This document shows positions 8,308 to 16,560 of a stretch of DNA of 64,000 nt, piece by piece. The stretch comes from Nitrospira sp. GTDB lineage: Bacteria > Nitrospirota > Nitrospiria > Nitrospirales > Nitrospiraceae. Made by a program: the position numbers and the translations under genes. The notes below the pieces were generated by a model. It did not search any database and was not told the origin of the DNA. It worked only from the letters and a program-made list of their open reading frames with translations. Every line of letters begins with the position of its first letter. The stretch's first letter is position 1. The stretch covers positions 349,678 to 413,677 of the forward strand of contig SWDO01000005.1 in the NCBI GenBank assembly GCA_005116895.1, given 5' to 3'.

Positions 8308-10235
8308 GAGGTAGCCACCACGGCCATTCGCTCAGAGGAGCCTGCACGCAACCCTCGATGCCACAGCTCCAGCACCATCAGCGCATACAACTGATCTGAA
8401 CAGTTTCGGTGCCCGCTCTCATGTGTCTCCAGCAACCACCGCACGTACGCCGGTTTGACATATCCCCGGTCCTTGATCACATCGTCGGTTAACAGATCGT
8501 GCGCCATCTCGCGAAGGTCCTGTCGAAGCCATCGGGCCATAGGCACCATGAACCCTTGCTTGGGTGCACGAAGAATGCGATCCGGTAGAAGGCCTCGCAA
8601 CATTCGGCGCATAAACCCTTTCAATTGCCAACCGGTCAGACGTACACGGGCGGGAATTCGCAGAGCTGCAGCCAAGAGATGATGATCGCAAAATGGGACA
8701 CGCAACTCGAGCGAGTGCACCATGCTCATTCGATCAGCCATACGCAGGAGATCGTCAGGCAGATAACTCTGTATGTCGACGCCCATGGCACAGTCCGCCG
8801 GGTCGGACGATGGCCACTGGTCGAACAGCACCTCAGCCGGTGCAAGGGGCCGATCGTTGACAAACATTGCTTCCAACCGGTCTCCCCAGAGGCTGCCCTC
8901 CCATTCCGCGGGAATGAACGTAGTCCAGCGTCGGTATTGCTCAGGAAGCGCCAGATGCCCATTGCCGAGAAATCGTTTCAAACGGGCGGCCTGGTCGCGA
9001 GCGTTTCCGTGCTCACCGAGACGACTGCTCCACTGGGCCATGCGCGCACGCAACACACGGGGAATTCGTTGGTACTGCGCGGCGGTGCGAAGGCCCAAAT
9101 AGCGAGGATACCCACCGAAGAGCTCATCGCCGCCAATCCCAGACAGTGCAACTGTGACGGTCTGTCGCGCAACCTCAGATACGAGATAGGTGGGGATCGC
9201 TGACGAGTCAGCAAATGGCTCCCCCATGCCCTCCACCACTTTTCCGATGAGCGTGACCGCATCCGGTCTCAGAATCGTCTCCGAATGAACGGTCTTGAAG
9301 TGATCGGCTAAGAATCGTGCCGAATCCAGCTCGCTGAATGATTGATCGGACGGATGTTCATATCCGATTGAAAAAGTCTTGACCGGTCCACTATGTTCTT
9401 TCGCCATGATGGCTAATAAGGACGCCGAGTCGATCCCGCCTGAAAGAAATAATCCCAAGGGGACATCGCTGACCAGATGGGATTTCACAGTCTCTTCAAA
9501 TGTATGCAACACCTCTCTGCTGGGCTCTTTGATGGTCCATTGGTCGTGATCGTAGAGTGTCTCGTCAGGACGGTAATACCGCACCAACTCCACTCGTCCG
9601 TCAGAGATGCTCATGGCTTCGCCAGGACGCAATTGGTGCACGCCGGCAATCATCGTGCTCGGCCCCGGCACATACAAATGCATCAGGTACTCGGCAACCC
9701 CTTCTGGCCGAAGCCGCCAATCCGGCAAGGCTTCGAGCAGAGAGGGAATCTCCGAGGAAAATACGACGGAGGTACCCGGACCGGCTTGGTCCTGACGGAT
9801 CGCGTAGTACAGCGGTTTGATACCCAGGCGATCACGAACTAACCACGCAACACGACGTTCATGATCCCACAGCGCCACTGCGAACATACCTTGCAATCGG
9901 CGGAAGGCCTCAAATCCTTCATCCTCATACAGGTGGACCAGGACTTCGGTATCACTGCGAGTCGCGAGTCTGTGCCCTTTACTCAACAGCTGTTCCCGTA
10001 GTTCTCGATAGTTATAGATCTCGCCGTTCATAACGGCCCACACGGTACCTCTTTCATTACGAACCGGTTGTTGCCCCCCGACCGGATCAATGACCCGAAG
10101 TCTTCTTGCACCAAGCGCGATTCCAGCCTGACAATAGATACCCTCTTCATCGGGGCCACGATGGATCAGACGCTGCAACATCGGCTGGAGTGCTGCGCCA
10201 TCATCTTGTCCGATGACCCCGCAAATCCCACACAT
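8304..10235 (-). CDS. asnB: Asparagine synthase-like glutamine-dependent amidotransferase
   Basis: The track ORF begins at 10301, but class II glutamine amidotransferases need Cys as residue 2 after Met removal, so the true start is the ATG at 10235 (MCGICGVIG). The 643-aa protein has an N-terminal Ntn GATase domain (Cys2, RHRGPDE-like IHRGPDEEG, NGEIYNYRELR) and a C-terminal synthetase domain with the PP-loop FLSGGIDSASLL (~255) and ALSGIGGDELFGGYPRY. The family makes asparagine or, in glycan clusters, amidates sugar carboxylates or other acids. Lying between glycosyltransferase genes, with a 4-bp overlap downstream, it more likely modifies a polysaccharide component than serves general metabolism, but true asparagine synthesis cannot be excluded. 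Confidence 0.88.
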   Translation of the reverse strand: MCGICGVIGQDDGAALQPMLQRLIHRGPDEEGIYCQAGIALGARRLRVIDPVGGQQPVRNERGTVWAVMNGEIYNYRELREQLLSKGHRLATRSDTEVLVHLYEDEGFEAFRRLQGMFAVALWDHERRVAWLVRDRLGIKPLYYAIRQDQAGPGTSVVFSSEIPSLLEALPDWRLRPEGVAEYLMHLYVPGPSTMIAGVHQLRPGEAMSISDGRVELVRYYRPDETLYDHDQWTIKEPSREVLHTFEETVKSHLVSDVPLGLFLSGGIDSASLLAIMAKEHSGPVKTFSIGYEHPSDQSFSELDSARFLADHFKTVHSETILRPDAVTLIGKVVEGMGEPFADSSAIPTYLVSEVARQTVTVALSGIGGDELFGGYPRYLGLRTAAQYQRIPRVLRARMAQWSSRLGEHGNARDQAARLKRFLGNGHLALPEQYRRWTTFIPAEWEGSLWGDRLEAMFVNDRPLAPAEVLFDQWPSSDPADCAMGVDIQSYLPDDLLRMADRMSMVHSLELRVPFCDHHLLAAALRIPARVRLTGWQLKGFMRRMLRGLLPDRILRAPKQGFMVPMARWLRQDLREMAHDLLTDDVIKDRGYVKPAYVRWLLETHESGHRNCSDQLYALMVLELWHRGLRAGSSERMAVVATS

Positions 10236-10239
10236 TTCT

Positions 10240-10491
10240 CTACTTCCCCTTTTCAAGCACGCTACGGTCTCGCCGTTCCAGCTCTTGCCGTTCACGTTCA
10301 TGCTGCGGAGAGACCGATGAAGGCGGAACGTCTACCGGTTCATAGCGAGTGTGTTTGGCGTTTCCGACCGATTCGAGAAGTGCCCGCACGCCAAGCGCCG
10401 CCACCGCCCCGAAGAGGCATAGCAAGACAATCACGCCCCATCCGCGCATCGTACGTTTCCAAGACCGATGGTAGGTGAGATACGAACTCAT
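10240..10491 (-). CDS. Small single-pass membrane protein, unknown function
   Basis: An 83-aa ORF whose ATG overlaps the upstream methyltransferase stop (GAGAGATGAGT) and which ends 4 bp before the asparagine synthase start, so its position argues that it is real. It has one hydrophobic helix (GWGVIVLLCLFGAVAALGVRALL, residues ~17-39) followed by a charged, probably extramembrane tail rich in Glu and Arg (QHERERQELERRDRSVLEKG). I do not recognise a family. It could be an accessory anchor for the polysaccharide enzymes. Confidence 0.65.
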   Translation of the reverse strand: MSSYLTYHRSWKRTMRGWGVIVLLCLFGAVAALGVRALLESVGNAKHTRYEPVDVPPSSVSPQHERERQELERRDRSVLEKGK

Positions 10492-11378
10492 CTCTCGTGT
10501 CCTGATCGTTGGGCGATGATTTCAAATGACGGAGCGCAGACAACGCGGCCATTCGTTGCGTAATACACGGTCTGGGCAATCGGCCACAGCAACGTGCGAC
10601 TGACGGTCCATTTCAATTGGCTGAACCAGGGATGCACGGGGGAAAGCGGCCCTCGACTTGGTCGGGAATTGCGCAGACTGACGATCGTGAGACCCACACG
10701 TTCCATGAGGGTCTTCAAGGATTTGGTCGTATACAGATACCAATGAAACGCTTGGTCATATCGTGACCCGATCCAGCAGGCGGGTGTTCGCATCGGCAGA
10801 TGAAACAGACCATTTGTGGCCCGTACAATCACAAGTCCACCGGGGGCAAGAACTGTCGTCGCCAGTCTCAGCATGCTCACCGGATCAGCCACAGTTTCAA
10901 GCACGTTAATCAAGGTCACGACGTCAAAGTGCTGGGCCCATTCCCCCCGCTCAAGCACATGGGGCGGCAACACCGTGATTCCCTTCTGAGCCGCACGCAT
11001 GGCGGCCTGTTCCGACAACTCGACCCCTGAGCATTTCCACCCTGCCTGTCGACAGATGAGTAAGAATCCTCCATCTCCGCATCCGATATCGAGCACAGAT
11101 CCTGGTGGCGAACGATACAAGGCCATGTGCCTTACTACGCTCTGGTACACCGGCTGCCGATCATCAGATGCCTCGACCTCGCCGTAGTCGCCGTCGTAGG
11201 CCTCGCGAAAATAGCCTTCTACCAATTCACGGGTTGGACGAGGATGCTGAAACACGAGGTCGCACGTAGGGCAGCGAACATATCGTCGCGTGGGGGTCGC
11301 AAACACCTCAGTAACCGGCTCGACAGTTTCACAGGGACAGCCGAGATTTGGTTCTTGGTTGGTGATTTCCGTGGTCAT
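10488..11378 (-). CDS. Class I SAM-dependent methyltransferase with N-terminal zinc-ribbon-like segment
   Basis: The track ORF starts at 11546, inside the upstream glycosyltransferase; the ATG at 11378 gives a 4-bp ATGA overlap with that gene and is preferred. The 296-aa product begins with a four-cysteine, ribbon-like region (CPCETVEP... RYVRCPTCDLVFQHPRP, residues ~13-50) followed by SAM motif I VLDIGCGDGGFLL (~95) and VVTLINVLETVADP (~150). This layout is typical of Methyltransf_23-type enzymes in glycan clusters. It probably O- or N-methylates a sugar or glycan end. The C-terminal ~70 residues hold a mildly hydrophobic segment. Substrate unknown. Confidence 0.85.
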   Translation of the reverse strand: MTTEITNQEPNLGCPCETVEPVTEVFATPTRRYVRCPTCDLVFQHPRPTRELVEGYFREAYDGDYGEVEASDDRQPVYQSVVRHMALYRSPPGSVLDIGCGDGGFLLICRQAGWKCSGVELSEQAAMRAAQKGITVLPPHVLERGEWAQHFDVVTLINVLETVADPVSMLRLATTVLAPGGLVIVRATNGLFHLPMRTPACWIGSRYDQAFHWYLYTTKSLKTLMERVGLTIVSLRNSRPSRGPLSPVHPWFSQLKWTVSRTLLWPIAQTVYYATNGRVVCAPSFEIIAQRSGHER

Positions 11379-12550
11379 GCCGCTTTTTTCTCTCGCTGTA
11401 TCTGTCCCTGAGCAACGTGGGTTGAACCACGCAGCGCAGGCATTGCTTCTTCCATGACCTCGACCGTATGTTGCACCATCTTCTCCGCTGTAAAACGCGC
11501 TGCGACTTCTTGTTGCCCAGCTTTTCCCAAGCGAGCAGCCAAACACGGATCACGAAGCAGAGTCCGAAGCGCTGCCTCCAATGCCTTGGGATTCCGTGGC
11601 GGCACGAGCAAGCCCGTGTCGCCGTCGTGGATGATCTCCGGTACGCCATTGACATTCGTTGCCACGACCGGACGGGACATGGCAAGAGCTTCAAGCACCA
11701 CAAAAGGACATCCTTCGGAAAGAGAAGGCAACACGACCACATCGGCCGCCACATACCAGTCGACTACGTCGTCCTTTGATCCGACAAAACAGCAGGACTG
11801 ATCAACCCCATACGCTCTTGCCAAGTCTAGAAGCACTTCTCGAGACTCCCCTTCTCCGACAAACACGCACACGAGTGATGGCCATTCAGCCAACAACTCG
11901 GGAAGCACCTGGATCAGAAACTGATGCCCCTTTTGTTTCGTGAGTCTCGCAACCGTAAGGAGCACAGGTCCCTCGCCTGCACCGCATTCCTTCCTGATCT
12001 TATTTCGGTTCCCGCGTGCGGAGAGCCACACCGAGTCGACACCATTCCAGACCGTCGTCGTCAGTGCAGCAGGACAGTCGGCACGCACGTCCTGCGCGAG
12101 TGCCTCCGATACACAAATCACTCGATCTGCCCACGGAAGCGTCAGGCGCAACAGTCGTCGATATATCCAGCGCTTCACGAGGCTCACGTCATAATCTCTG
12201 ATGGAATTATGTACGGTCGATATCACACAAGGAACTCCGGCCAACCAGGCGGCAAGACGTCCATACACGTTCGCACGAGCCCCATGGGTTTGAAGAATCA
12301 TGACCTGTTTCCGCCTCAACAACCACGTCAGTCTCATCAGTGCGAATGGGTTGAAGAGTGGCGCCAACTGCACCACGTTGATCGGAATCCCTTTTATTTT
12401 CATCCTCTCAACGAATGGACCAGGCTCTGGGCAAATCAACATTGGGGCAAATCGGCGGCGGTCCAACCGATCAAACAACAACTCCAAATACCGTTCTCCA
12501 CCCCCGTAGCCGGCTGATCCGGCAAGTTCGGCTAACACAACCGGCTTCAT
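11375..12550 (-). CDS. GT4-family glycosyltransferase
   Basis: The start is taken as the ATG at 12550 (MKPVVLAELAGSAGYGGGER), which overlaps the upstream methyltransferase stop by 4 bp, instead of the longer track ORF at 12652. The 391-aa GT-B protein has the N-terminal glycine-rich donor/acceptor loop GSAGYGGGERYLELL, LQTHGARANVYGRLAAW in the N lobe, LTVARLTKQKGHQFL at the inter-lobe hinge, and the E-x7-E motif SLSEGCPFVVLEALAMS. It is a predicted retaining sugar transferase of the repeat-unit assembly line. The downstream methyltransferase gene overlaps its stop. Confidence 0.9.
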   Translation of the reverse strand: MKPVVLAELAGSAGYGGGERYLELLFDRLDRRRFAPMLICPEPGPFVERMKIKGIPINVVQLAPLFNPFALMRLTWLLRRKQVMILQTHGARANVYGRLAAWLAGVPCVISTVHNSIRDYDVSLVKRWIYRRLLRLTLPWADRVICVSEALAQDVRADCPAALTTTVWNGVDSVWLSARGNRNKIRKECGAGEGPVLLTVARLTKQKGHQFLIQVLPELLAEWPSLVCVFVGEGESREVLLDLARAYGVDQSCCFVGSKDDVVDWYVAADVVVLPSLSEGCPFVVLEALAMSRPVVATNVNGVPEIIHDGDTGLLVPPRNPKALEAALRTLLRDPCLAARLGKAGQQEVAARFTAEKMVQHTVEVMEEAMPALRGSTHVAQGQIQREKKAA

Positions 12551-13392
12551 GGTTTCCTTCCCACAATCAGAAGGCTGCCGCGTAAATGCGGCACGAGATA
12601 GAACGGCCATTTGGCCCCATTGATGCCGTGCTGCCTCACAGACTGCCGACATTGCTGTGTGTCCTCTCCTAGAAAGAACCGGGACTCAGCGATGTCGAAC
12701 CCAGCTTGGCACAGCATCTCGGCCAGCTCATGCATCGCATATTCACGAGCATGGGGTCTCCATTCATCATCCGGATTGTTGTACCCCGGAGGAGCAAGCC
12801 GATCGTTCGGCGTCCGGCCAATCAGAAGCTTGAAAACATTCCCGATCCGCGTCACGTTCGGGGTCGTGAGCACCACATGGCCACCCGATCCTAATACACG
12901 GTAGGCTTCTGAGAGCAAATGGAACGGCGACGTCAGATGTTCGATGATTTCCAATGCGAATACCAACTGGACGGAGTTATCCGGAAGCGGTACTTTCTCG
13001 GGATATCCTTTACTCTGAAACTGTCCCCCTGCCGGATCAAGATTGACGGCATGAATGTCTGCCTGCACATCTCGCTGCATGAACTGAACAAACTCGTCCG
13101 AAACCATCAGACCAGCACCACACAATTGGGCTGCGTGTGTGTAGTCAAGTCTGCGCAAGAGTCGCAACAGGCTTCCAGGAAATGGACCCAGATCGACAAT
13201 CGTCTGTTTCTCAAACGGCAATCTGCGTAAGCCGCTCTTCAACGCCACGTGCAATCGGTCTCGGCATTTCATCGCATGGTACATCGGTGTTGAGAAACGC
13301 GCATCATCCGCCCCGAAGGCTTCGTATGAAGACGGATGGTATGCGTGCAAGAGATCGACAAAATGCCGTCTGGTGAGCTCGTATCCCATCAT
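12547..13392 (-). CDS. Class I SAM-dependent methyltransferase
   Basis: I place the start at the ATG at 13392 (MMGYELTRRHFVDLLHAYHP), which overlaps the GT39 stop by 4 bp; the track ORF extends 66 codons further without support. The 281-aa protein has a Rossmann methyltransferase core: IVDLGPFPGSLLRLL as motif I (~55), VQLVFALEIIEHLTSPFHLL (~145) and GGHVVLTTPNVTRIGN (~172), the last typical of Methyltransf_11/31-type enzymes. It likely methylates a glycan or lipid-linked sugar. It sits in a run of genes linked by ATGA overlaps. Confidence 0.84.
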   Translation of the reverse strand: MMGYELTRRHFVDLLHAYHPSSYEAFGADDARFSTPMYHAMKCRDRLHVALKSGLRRLPFEKQTIVDLGPFPGSLLRLLRRLDYTHAAQLCGAGLMVSDEFVQFMQRDVQADIHAVNLDPAGGQFQSKGYPEKVPLPDNSVQLVFALEIIEHLTSPFHLLSEAYRVLGSGGHVVLTTPNVTRIGNVFKLLIGRTPNDRLAPPGYNNPDDEWRPHAREYAMHELAEMLCQAGFDIAESRFFLGEDTQQCRQSVRQHGINGAKWPFYLVPHLRGSLLIVGRKP

Positions 13393-14720
13393 GCGCTCAT
13401 TGCCGGTGAAGAAATGAGTCTTGTCGAACCTACCGATCGTGTGTCCCAACGATGCACCATTAGGGCAACCGCCAACACCATGAGGCACGGTAACACGGGC
13501 AAGGCATAGCGCCCAGCTTCTACCGTGAACGGAACATAGCCCGCCGTTAGGCCGATGGGAAACATGTAGAGCGGAAGAAGAGCGCGCCATCGTTCTCGAT
13601 GAACCCAGACACTGTAGATCGCGATGACAATGAAGCCAGGCATGAAGAGTAGTCGTTTAAGCAGACTGTAGGATGCCACGACCCACCCTCGCGCTGCTGT
13701 GTCCTTTCGAAATCCCTGCGCCAATTCTCCCTCTTCATTCACCAAATAGAATGAATTGCCGATCCAGAAATCCCATACCCTTGTAAGGGTTAGGCCCACG
13801 TATCCAACCGGGTCTGCGGAAATGCGGTTCAGAGCCTTTTCCCGCAACAGCTGATCGACCTGCACATCGTACATAGCATACGCATAGGGAAGCGGAGTGA
13901 TGCCGGCGCTTTCCCAGATAGCTCGCTCGCGCTCCGGCGCCATGGGCCAACTTCCGCGACTAACTGGATCACTCCCCATCCACAGTCCTGCCCCCATTCC
14001 CGCCGAGACGGGAATGAAGTGATGGAGCATGATGTAGTTTCGTACTGACCATGGCAGAACAAGCACCGCACAGGTAGCTCCATACACGACTGCATAGGCT
14101 ATCTTTTGTGAAAGACGATCCGTTCCGATCCATATAAGCCCCACCAGAAATAACGCCAGAACCAGCACCACCGGCTTGCACAAAATGGTCAGGCCAGCCG
14201 TGATCCCTAGAAACGCATATCGATGCCGAGATGGACTTCGACCGCACAGGACGGTCGCCCAAAGCCAGAGGCTGACCAAAAAAGTAAGAAGTGCCTCACT
14301 ACGAATTCTTGGGTCAAACGTCCAGTATGTCGGATAAAGAAATACCAAGGCGGCGGTCCAGGCGCCAACCCTTGAGCCCCACAATGTTGTTCCGACTCGA
14401 TAGATACACCACACGGCGCCAAGATCGAAGAGAACGTGCAGCATCGGAACCCATTCCGGTCGATGCCCCACGATGGAGTAGAAGACGGCAAGCACCGTAG
14501 GATACAGAGGCCCCACATGGGCAGCTGGGTTCACCCCGTCGAGTGTGAATTGATGCAACGTCACTAGATTCCAAGCCAACGTATCGAATAATTCATCCAC
14601 AGCAAAGGCATAACCCGGACCATGCCAAATGACCCAAGCTCGGGCGAATAGCCCGACAAGAATTGCAGAGAGAAGGAGTCTCTGTGGCCTTCCTATAAGT
14701 GGACAATCAGAAGAATTCAT
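13389..14720 (-). CDS. GT39-family (PMT/ArnT-like) membrane glycosyltransferase
   Basis: The ATG at 14720 (MNSSDCPLIGRPQRLLLSAI) overlaps the upstream methyltransferase fragment by 4 bp and is preferred to the track start at 14867. The 443-aa polytopic protein has about ten hydrophobic segments and the N-terminal periplasmic-loop pattern of dolichyl/undecaprenyl-phosphate sugar glycosyltransferases (ARAWVIWHGPGYAFAVDELFDTLAWNL, with acidic residues after TM1). Later segments include FDPRIRSEALLTFLVSLWLW. Such enzymes use a polyprenyl-phosphate sugar on the periplasmic side. Its place in the cluster suggests decoration of the growing polysaccharide or its lipid carrier. Confidence 0.82.
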   Translation of the reverse strand: MNSSDCPLIGRPQRLLLSAILVGLFARAWVIWHGPGYAFAVDELFDTLAWNLVTLHQFTLDGVNPAAHVGPLYPTVLAVFYSIVGHRPEWVPMLHVLFDLGAVWCIYRVGTTLWGSRVGAWTAALVFLYPTYWTFDPRIRSEALLTFLVSLWLWATVLCGRSPSRHRYAFLGITAGLTILCKPVVLVLALFLVGLIWIGTDRLSQKIAYAVVYGATCAVLVLPWSVRNYIMLHHFIPVSAGMGAGLWMGSDPVSRGSWPMAPERERAIWESAGITPLPYAYAMYDVQVDQLLREKALNRISADPVGYVGLTLTRVWDFWIGNSFYLVNEEGELAQGFRKDTAARGWVVASYSLLKRLLFMPGFIVIAIYSVWVHRERWRALLPLYMFPIGLTAGYVPFTVEAGRYALPVLPCLMVLAVALMVHRWDTRSVGSTRLISSPAMSA

Positions 14721-15582
14721 TTGATGCAGATCCCGATTAAATTGGTATCGTCCGCAATCCCTTCGCGATACTCGATATCGTCGGGAACAATGTCCTGCAA
14801 GGCCGGTCCTCCCTGTAGACGACTGATCACACTTCCAAGCCAATGGCGAATAGGTCGTGGCACACAATTGCGGAGTCCCGCGGGATCCAAATTACGCACA
14901 GTATCCATGAAGCATTCAACCGCCTTGAGGCGATGCCCTTGGCGACGCCCGTACCATTGAATCGTGGAGAAATGAGGCGTCAGCAGGGCACTGAATTCAT
15001 CTAGCGTATATTCTCGAATGTGAAAGGGATCGCTGGGCGTGACAGTCCGCCCTTTTCCGTGCCTTGGCGACGCCCGTACCACTGAATCGTCGAAAAATGA
15101 GGTGCCAGCAGGGCTCTGAATTCATCTAGCGTATATTCGCGAATGTGAAAGGGATCGCTGGGCGTGACAGCCCGCCCTTTTCCGTGGGGCGTAAAGATGA
15201 TGAGCACGCCGTTGGGTTTCAGCACTCGAGTCACCTCGGACACGAAGCGATGATCATCCTGAATGTGCTCGATGGTATCCTGCGAAACGATGCAGTCGAA
15301 CGACGCATCACAGAATCCCAGCGCACACCCATCCATCGCGAGAAAGGCCACGTTGGGACGAAGATAGTCAGCCCGGCTCTTGGCAACGACGTCCAGGGCA
15401 TAGTCAATTCCCACAATGCGACCGGCCCTGAAACCAAGATAGTCCGCGCCGTATCCGGTTCCACACGAAAGGTCCAAGATGGAGCGCTGTTCAAGCGGTC
15501 CGAGTTGGCGGGCCGCCCACACATAACCGGACAAATTCACCATATGTTGCGTATCGGTTGGATAGGCTGCGCGTCGTTCCAT
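14717..15582 (-). pseudogene. SAM-dependent methyltransferase gene frameshifted by a 125-bp tandem duplication
   Basis: Two overlapping track ORFs (15001-15582 and 14717-15082) are parts of one methyltransferase. The 5' ORF starts at 15582 with GAGGAG 8 nt upstream, has SAM motif I ILDLSCGTGYGADYLG (~36-51), and runs through CIVSQDTIEHI and LIIFTPHGKGR before leaving frame. The region encoding PSDPFHIREYTLDEF is present twice in tandem with a 125-bp period (not a multiple of 3), so the first copy runs into a stop after 193 aa and the true C-terminus lies in the other frame. Removing one copy leaves 741 bp, exactly 247 codons, in one frame. Whether this is a real mutation or an assembly merge of two strains cannot be told here. 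If translated as is, a truncated 193-aa protein results. Confidence 0.85.
14937..15186. repeat. 125-bp tandem direct repeat (two copies, ~94% identical)
   Basis: Copy A (14937-15061) and copy B (15062-15186) both begin CCTTGGCGACGCCCGTACCA and end CCGCCCTTTTCCGTG. I count about eight substitutions between them and no indel. The period of 125 bp breaks the methyltransferase reading frame. The copy differences mean this is not a very recent slippage duplication; it is either an old duplication or two strain alleles joined during assembly. Confidence 0.9.
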
Positions 15583-15597
15583 TTCAGATTGCTCCTC

Positions 15598-16560
15598 TTA
15601 CCGCCCCACCACCGCTTCAGCCATTTGTGGTCGTTCTTCCGCTGCCCTCCTCTGCCACAGCCGTCGCACAACTGACCAATAGACCGAGGCAGGCTGCTGC
15701 GTTCCTATCACACTCGATCGATGTGCCAATCTCACGAAGGCACCGACCGCGATCCACATTTTCATGATGAACCGATTCAGCGGAGGAAAATGGCGTTCTA
15801 CATAGCGAATGCGGCTAAACTCCCACACAATATTGAGCTTGTCACGATCCCGCTCTCCGCTCTTGCCGATCAGATGCACGATATCGGCGTCAGCCAGATG
15901 CCGAATCCGAAAGCCATGCTGATGAATCGCGCGACATAGATCGACATCCTCGAAGTACATAAAATATCCCTCATCCAAACCACTACATCTGTTCATGAGA
16001 TCAGTTCTGACCATCAGGCATGCACCATTGATCCAATCCACATCTTGCGATCGTGTGCAATCGATGGCCTGTTCTGCCGCCAGTGCCTCTTGCCATGCTG
16101 GAGCACAGGTTCGAAAAAAGGATGCGTGGATGAGATGGTCCAGGATCGAAGGAAAGGGGAAACAAGACTGGTATAGCTGGCCATCTCCCGTCCACTGTTT
16201 GCACCCAACTGCGCCGATCTCCGGATCTTCATCGAGACATATCACCATCCGATCCAACGCCTGCCGTCGCACCTGCGTATCACTGTTCAGCATGAGCACA
16301 TACCGTCCAGCACTCACCGCCAACGCTTGATTGACGGCTTTTGAGAAGCCTCGGTTCTCGTGATTCACGATAATCTGCACTGTGGGATAGCGTGCTCGAA
16401 TGGCGTCCACCGTCTCGTCTTTGGAGTTGTTATCGACGACGATCACTTCGAATTGGATCTCAGCCCCGGACGCGAATACCGCCTTGAGACAATCGAGCAT
16501 GAGCACTCTGGTGTTATAACTCACGATCGCAATGGAGAGATCCACAGAACCATTAGCCAT
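15598..16560 (-). CDS. GT2-family glycosyltransferase (rhamnosyltransferase-like)
   Basis: The start at 16560 (MANGSVDLSIAIVSYNTR) forms a TAATG junction with the flippase stop and is preferred to the track start at 16677. The 320-aa GT-A protein has the N-terminal IVSYNTRVLMLDCLKAV, VIVVDNNSKDETV (~40), NRGFSKAVNQAL (~75), the DxD-like YVLMLNSDTQV (~95), and VDWINGACLMVRTDLMNRCSGLDEGYFMYFEDVDLCRA (~180-215), a pattern typical of inverting GT2 enzymes such as rhamnosyl or glucosyl transferases in O-antigen clusters. There is no clear membrane helix. It acts at the cytosolic face on the lipid-linked acceptor; the donor is unknown. Confidence 0.88.
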   Translation of the reverse strand: MANGSVDLSIAIVSYNTRVLMLDCLKAVFASGAEIQFEVIVVDNNSKDETVDAIRARYPTVQIIVNHENRGFSKAVNQALAVSAGRYVLMLNSDTQVRRQALDRMVICLDEDPEIGAVGCKQWTGDGQLYQSCFPFPSILDHLIHASFFRTCAPAWQEALAAEQAIDCTRSQDVDWINGACLMVRTDLMNRCSGLDEGYFMYFEDVDLCRAIHQHGFRIRHLADADIVHLIGKSGERDRDKLNIVWEFSRIRYVERHFPPLNRFIMKMWIAVGAFVRLAHRSSVIGTQQPASVYWSVVRRLWQRRAAEERPQMAEAVVGR

